From the NCBI GenBank assembly GCA_036381125.1, contig DASVDK010000118.1, positions 1 through 15,045 on the forward strand: a stretch of 15,045 nt of DNA. The letters run 5' to 3'. Origin of the DNA: DASVDK01 sp036381125 [NCBI: Thermodesulfobacteriota bacterium]. GTDB taxonomy: Bacteria > DASVDK01. The position numbers and the translations under genes are program-made. The notes beneath the pieces were generated by a model, which was given only the letters and a program-made list of their open reading frames with translations, made no database searches and was not told the origin of the DNA. This document shows, in pieces, positions 13,866 through 15,045 of the stretch (the stretch's first letter is position 1; every line of letters begins with the position of its first letter).

Positions 13866-14828
13866 CTAGTAGTACGTCCTGAGGTCCATGCCGGCGTAGA
13901 GGCTCGCGACCTGCTCGGCGTACCCGTTGAAGGGGAGCGTGTCGCGCCGCCGGAACTCGCCGATGCGCCGCTCCGTCTTCTGGCTCCAGCGGGGGTGGTC
14001 CACCTCCGGGTTCACGTTCGAGTAGAAGCCGTACTCCGAGGGCTGGGCGGCGTTCCACGCCGTGGGCGGCATCCGCTCGACGAGCCGGATCCTCACGATC
14101 GACTTGATGCTCTTGAAGCCGTACTTCCACGGGACGACGAGCCGGATCGGCGCGCCGTTCTGGTTCGGCAGCTCCTTCCCGTAGAGGCCGACGGCGAGGA
14201 TCGTGAGCGGGTGCATGGCCTCGTCGATCCGAAGCCCCTCGCGGTACGGCCAGTCGAGGATCCGCCGGCGCTGCCCCGGCATCTGCTCCGGGTCGTGGAG
14301 CGTCTCGAACGCGACGAACTTCGCGCGCGAGGTCGGCTCGAACCGCTCGAGCGCCTTGCCGAGCGGGAAGCCGATCCAGGGGACGACCATCGACCAGGCC
14401 TCGACGCAGCGCAGGCGGTAGATCCGCTCCTCGAGGGGGTGCGGCTTGACGAAGTCCTCGTAGGCGACGACGCCGGGCTTCGCCACCTCGCCCTCCACGG
14501 CGATCGACCAGGGCCTGACCCGGAGCGACCCCGCGTACCGCTTCGGATCCTCCTTGTCGGTGCCGAACTCGTAGAAGTTGTTGTACGAGCTGATCGCGTC
14601 GAACGAGGTCAGCGGCTCGTCGGTGGAGAGCGGGCTCCTGGTGAAGGCGAGCGTCCGGAGGGGGCGCGCCGGCTCGGCCGCGGTGGCGCCGCTCCCGTCG
14701 CGCGAGCAGCCGACGGCCGCCGCGGCGAACGCGAAGAGGCCGGTCTTGATGAAGCGGCGCCGCGCCGCGTAGACGCCCTCGGGCGTGATCTCGGACGAGG
14801 GGCTATCCGGCGGTCGCCTGATCAGCAT
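13866..14828 (-). CDS. msrP: MsrP, molybdenum-cofactor methionine sulfoxide reductase, catalytic subunit
   Basis: A periplasmic oxidoreductase that repairs oxidised methionines in envelope proteins, 320 residues. It has a twin-arginine signal [20 protein letters not shown] (22-41), [20 protein letters not shown] (76-95), and [20 protein letters not shown] with the molybdenum ligand Cys141, then [25 protein letters not shown] and [22 protein letters not shown], all family hallmarks. The start is set at ATG 14828 because GGAGG lies about 5 nt upstream and the protein then begins MLIRRPPD, as in other MsrP; a GTG at 14843 in frame is less likely. The Cys that follows the Tat segment could suggest a lipobox but is not needed in the family. 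Confidence 0.96.
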   Translation of the reverse strand: MLIRRPPDSPSSEITPEGVYAARRRFIKTGLFAFAAAAVGCSRDGSGATAAEPARPLRTLAFTRSPLSTDEPLTSFDAISSYNNFYEFGTDKEDPKRYAGSLRVRPWSIAVEGEVAKPGVVAYEDFVKPHPLEERIYRLRCVEAWSMVVPWIGFPLGKALERFEPTSRAKFVAFETLHDPEQMPGQRRRILDWPYREGLRIDEAMHPLTILAVGLYGKELPNQNGAPIRLVVPWKYGFKSIKSIVRIRLVERMPPTAWNAAQPSEYGFYSNVNPEVDHPRWSQKTERRIGEFRRRDTLPFNGYAEQVASLYAGMDLRTYY

Positions 14829-15045
14829 GTGGCCTCCACTCACGGTCCCGGGACCGATGCTCTGTGTCCCCTCGATACTACCAACCGCGGCCGCGATGCA
14901 AGCGCGAGACGGAGCGCGCCGTAACGCGGATCACCGCTCGGCCTGCTCGCCGGGAAGGCGCGCCTCCCCGCCACCCGCGCCGCCGGCCGGGCGGCGATCG
15001 GCAAAGGTCAGATGGCCCAAACCAGGTTCTGAGATAGACGAGCGC
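14829..15045. other. intergenic region upstream of msrP
   Basis: No convincing coding frame reaches the window end. Besides the promoter candidate it holds a 7-bp hairpin, CGCCGCC (14978-14984) with GGCGGCG (14990-14996), loop GGCCG, which may end a gene outside the window or be chance in GC-rich DNA. Nothing else recognised. Confidence 0.4.
14875..14901 (-). promoter_or_regulatory. candidate promoter of msrPQ
   Basis: On the minus strand, TAGTAT (14875-14880) resembles a -10 box and TTGCAT (14896-14901) a weak -35 box, with a short 15-nt spacer. Transcription would start about 40 nt before the msrP ATG. The TAGTAT is conspicuous in GC-rich surroundings, but the -35 match is poor. Confidence 0.3.

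Noticed and set aside
1-15045. CRISPR arrays, insertion sequences, tRNA or rRNA genes, including selC
   Set aside because: I scanned for repeated units, transposase motifs and tRNA-like cloverleafs by eye and saw none that held up.

Overview
The window is very GC-rich and densely coding, with many ATGA/GTGA start-stop overlaps. It looks like a soil or subsurface type bacterium of the high-GC proteobacterial or Methylomirabilota (Rokubacteria) kind. The hints are an ATP-dependent DNA ligase, a tripartite tricarboxylate transporter with a Bug-type binding protein, and MsrPQ. The taxon is inference; no rRNA or marker gene is present.

Layout. (i) Positions 1-1335, minus strand: 5' part of an ATP-dependent DNA ligase, cut by the window edge. 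(ii) Positions 1336-1491: divergent control region with a sigma70-like promoter candidate and a perfect 9-bp inverted repeat suited to an IclR-type regulator. (iii) Positions 1492-12745, plus strand: one apparent 11-gene operon. It encodes a GrdE-like component B subunit, a GrdB-like selenoprotein, a GrdC-like component C beta subunit, GrdA selenoprotein, an IclR regulator, CoA-transferase subunits A and B, an AMP-forming acyl-CoA ligase and TctB-TctA-TctC. A terminator-like hairpin follows. (iv) Positions 12812-13213, minus: a decayed VapBC-type toxin-antitoxin pair. (v) Positions 13213-14828, minus: msrP-msrQ, a periplasmic methionine sulfoxide reductase, with its upstream region to the window end.

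The main point is three in-frame UGA codons in the operon that are best read as selenocysteine: residue 347 of the GrdB-like protein, residue 43 of GrdA (CFVU motif), and residue 103 of CoA-transferase subunit A. The first two are the classical Sec positions of the glycine reductase family. The third is, to my knowledge, not a described selenoprotein. Each UGA is followed by a perfect 7-8 bp stem with a 3-nt loop beginning GG, placed 18-26 nt after the UGA, as expected of bacterial SECIS elements. Most genes around them end in normal UGA stops, so UGA is not globally reassigned. A standard gene caller would split or truncate all three genes.

How the genes may work together (inference): TctABC imports a carboxylate; the ligase and/or CoA-transferase handle its CoA thioester; the Grd-like proteins perform a selenol-dependent reductive step. 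The complex is not a standard glycine reductase. GrdD (acetyl phosphate forming) is absent, the GrdE-like protein lacks the cysteine that normally becomes the pyruvoyl group, the cysteines next to Sec in the GrdB-like protein are replaced, and the CoA-transferase B subunit lacks the usual catalytic Glu. This points to a diverged, uncharacterised selenoprotein pathway linked to CoA chemistry.
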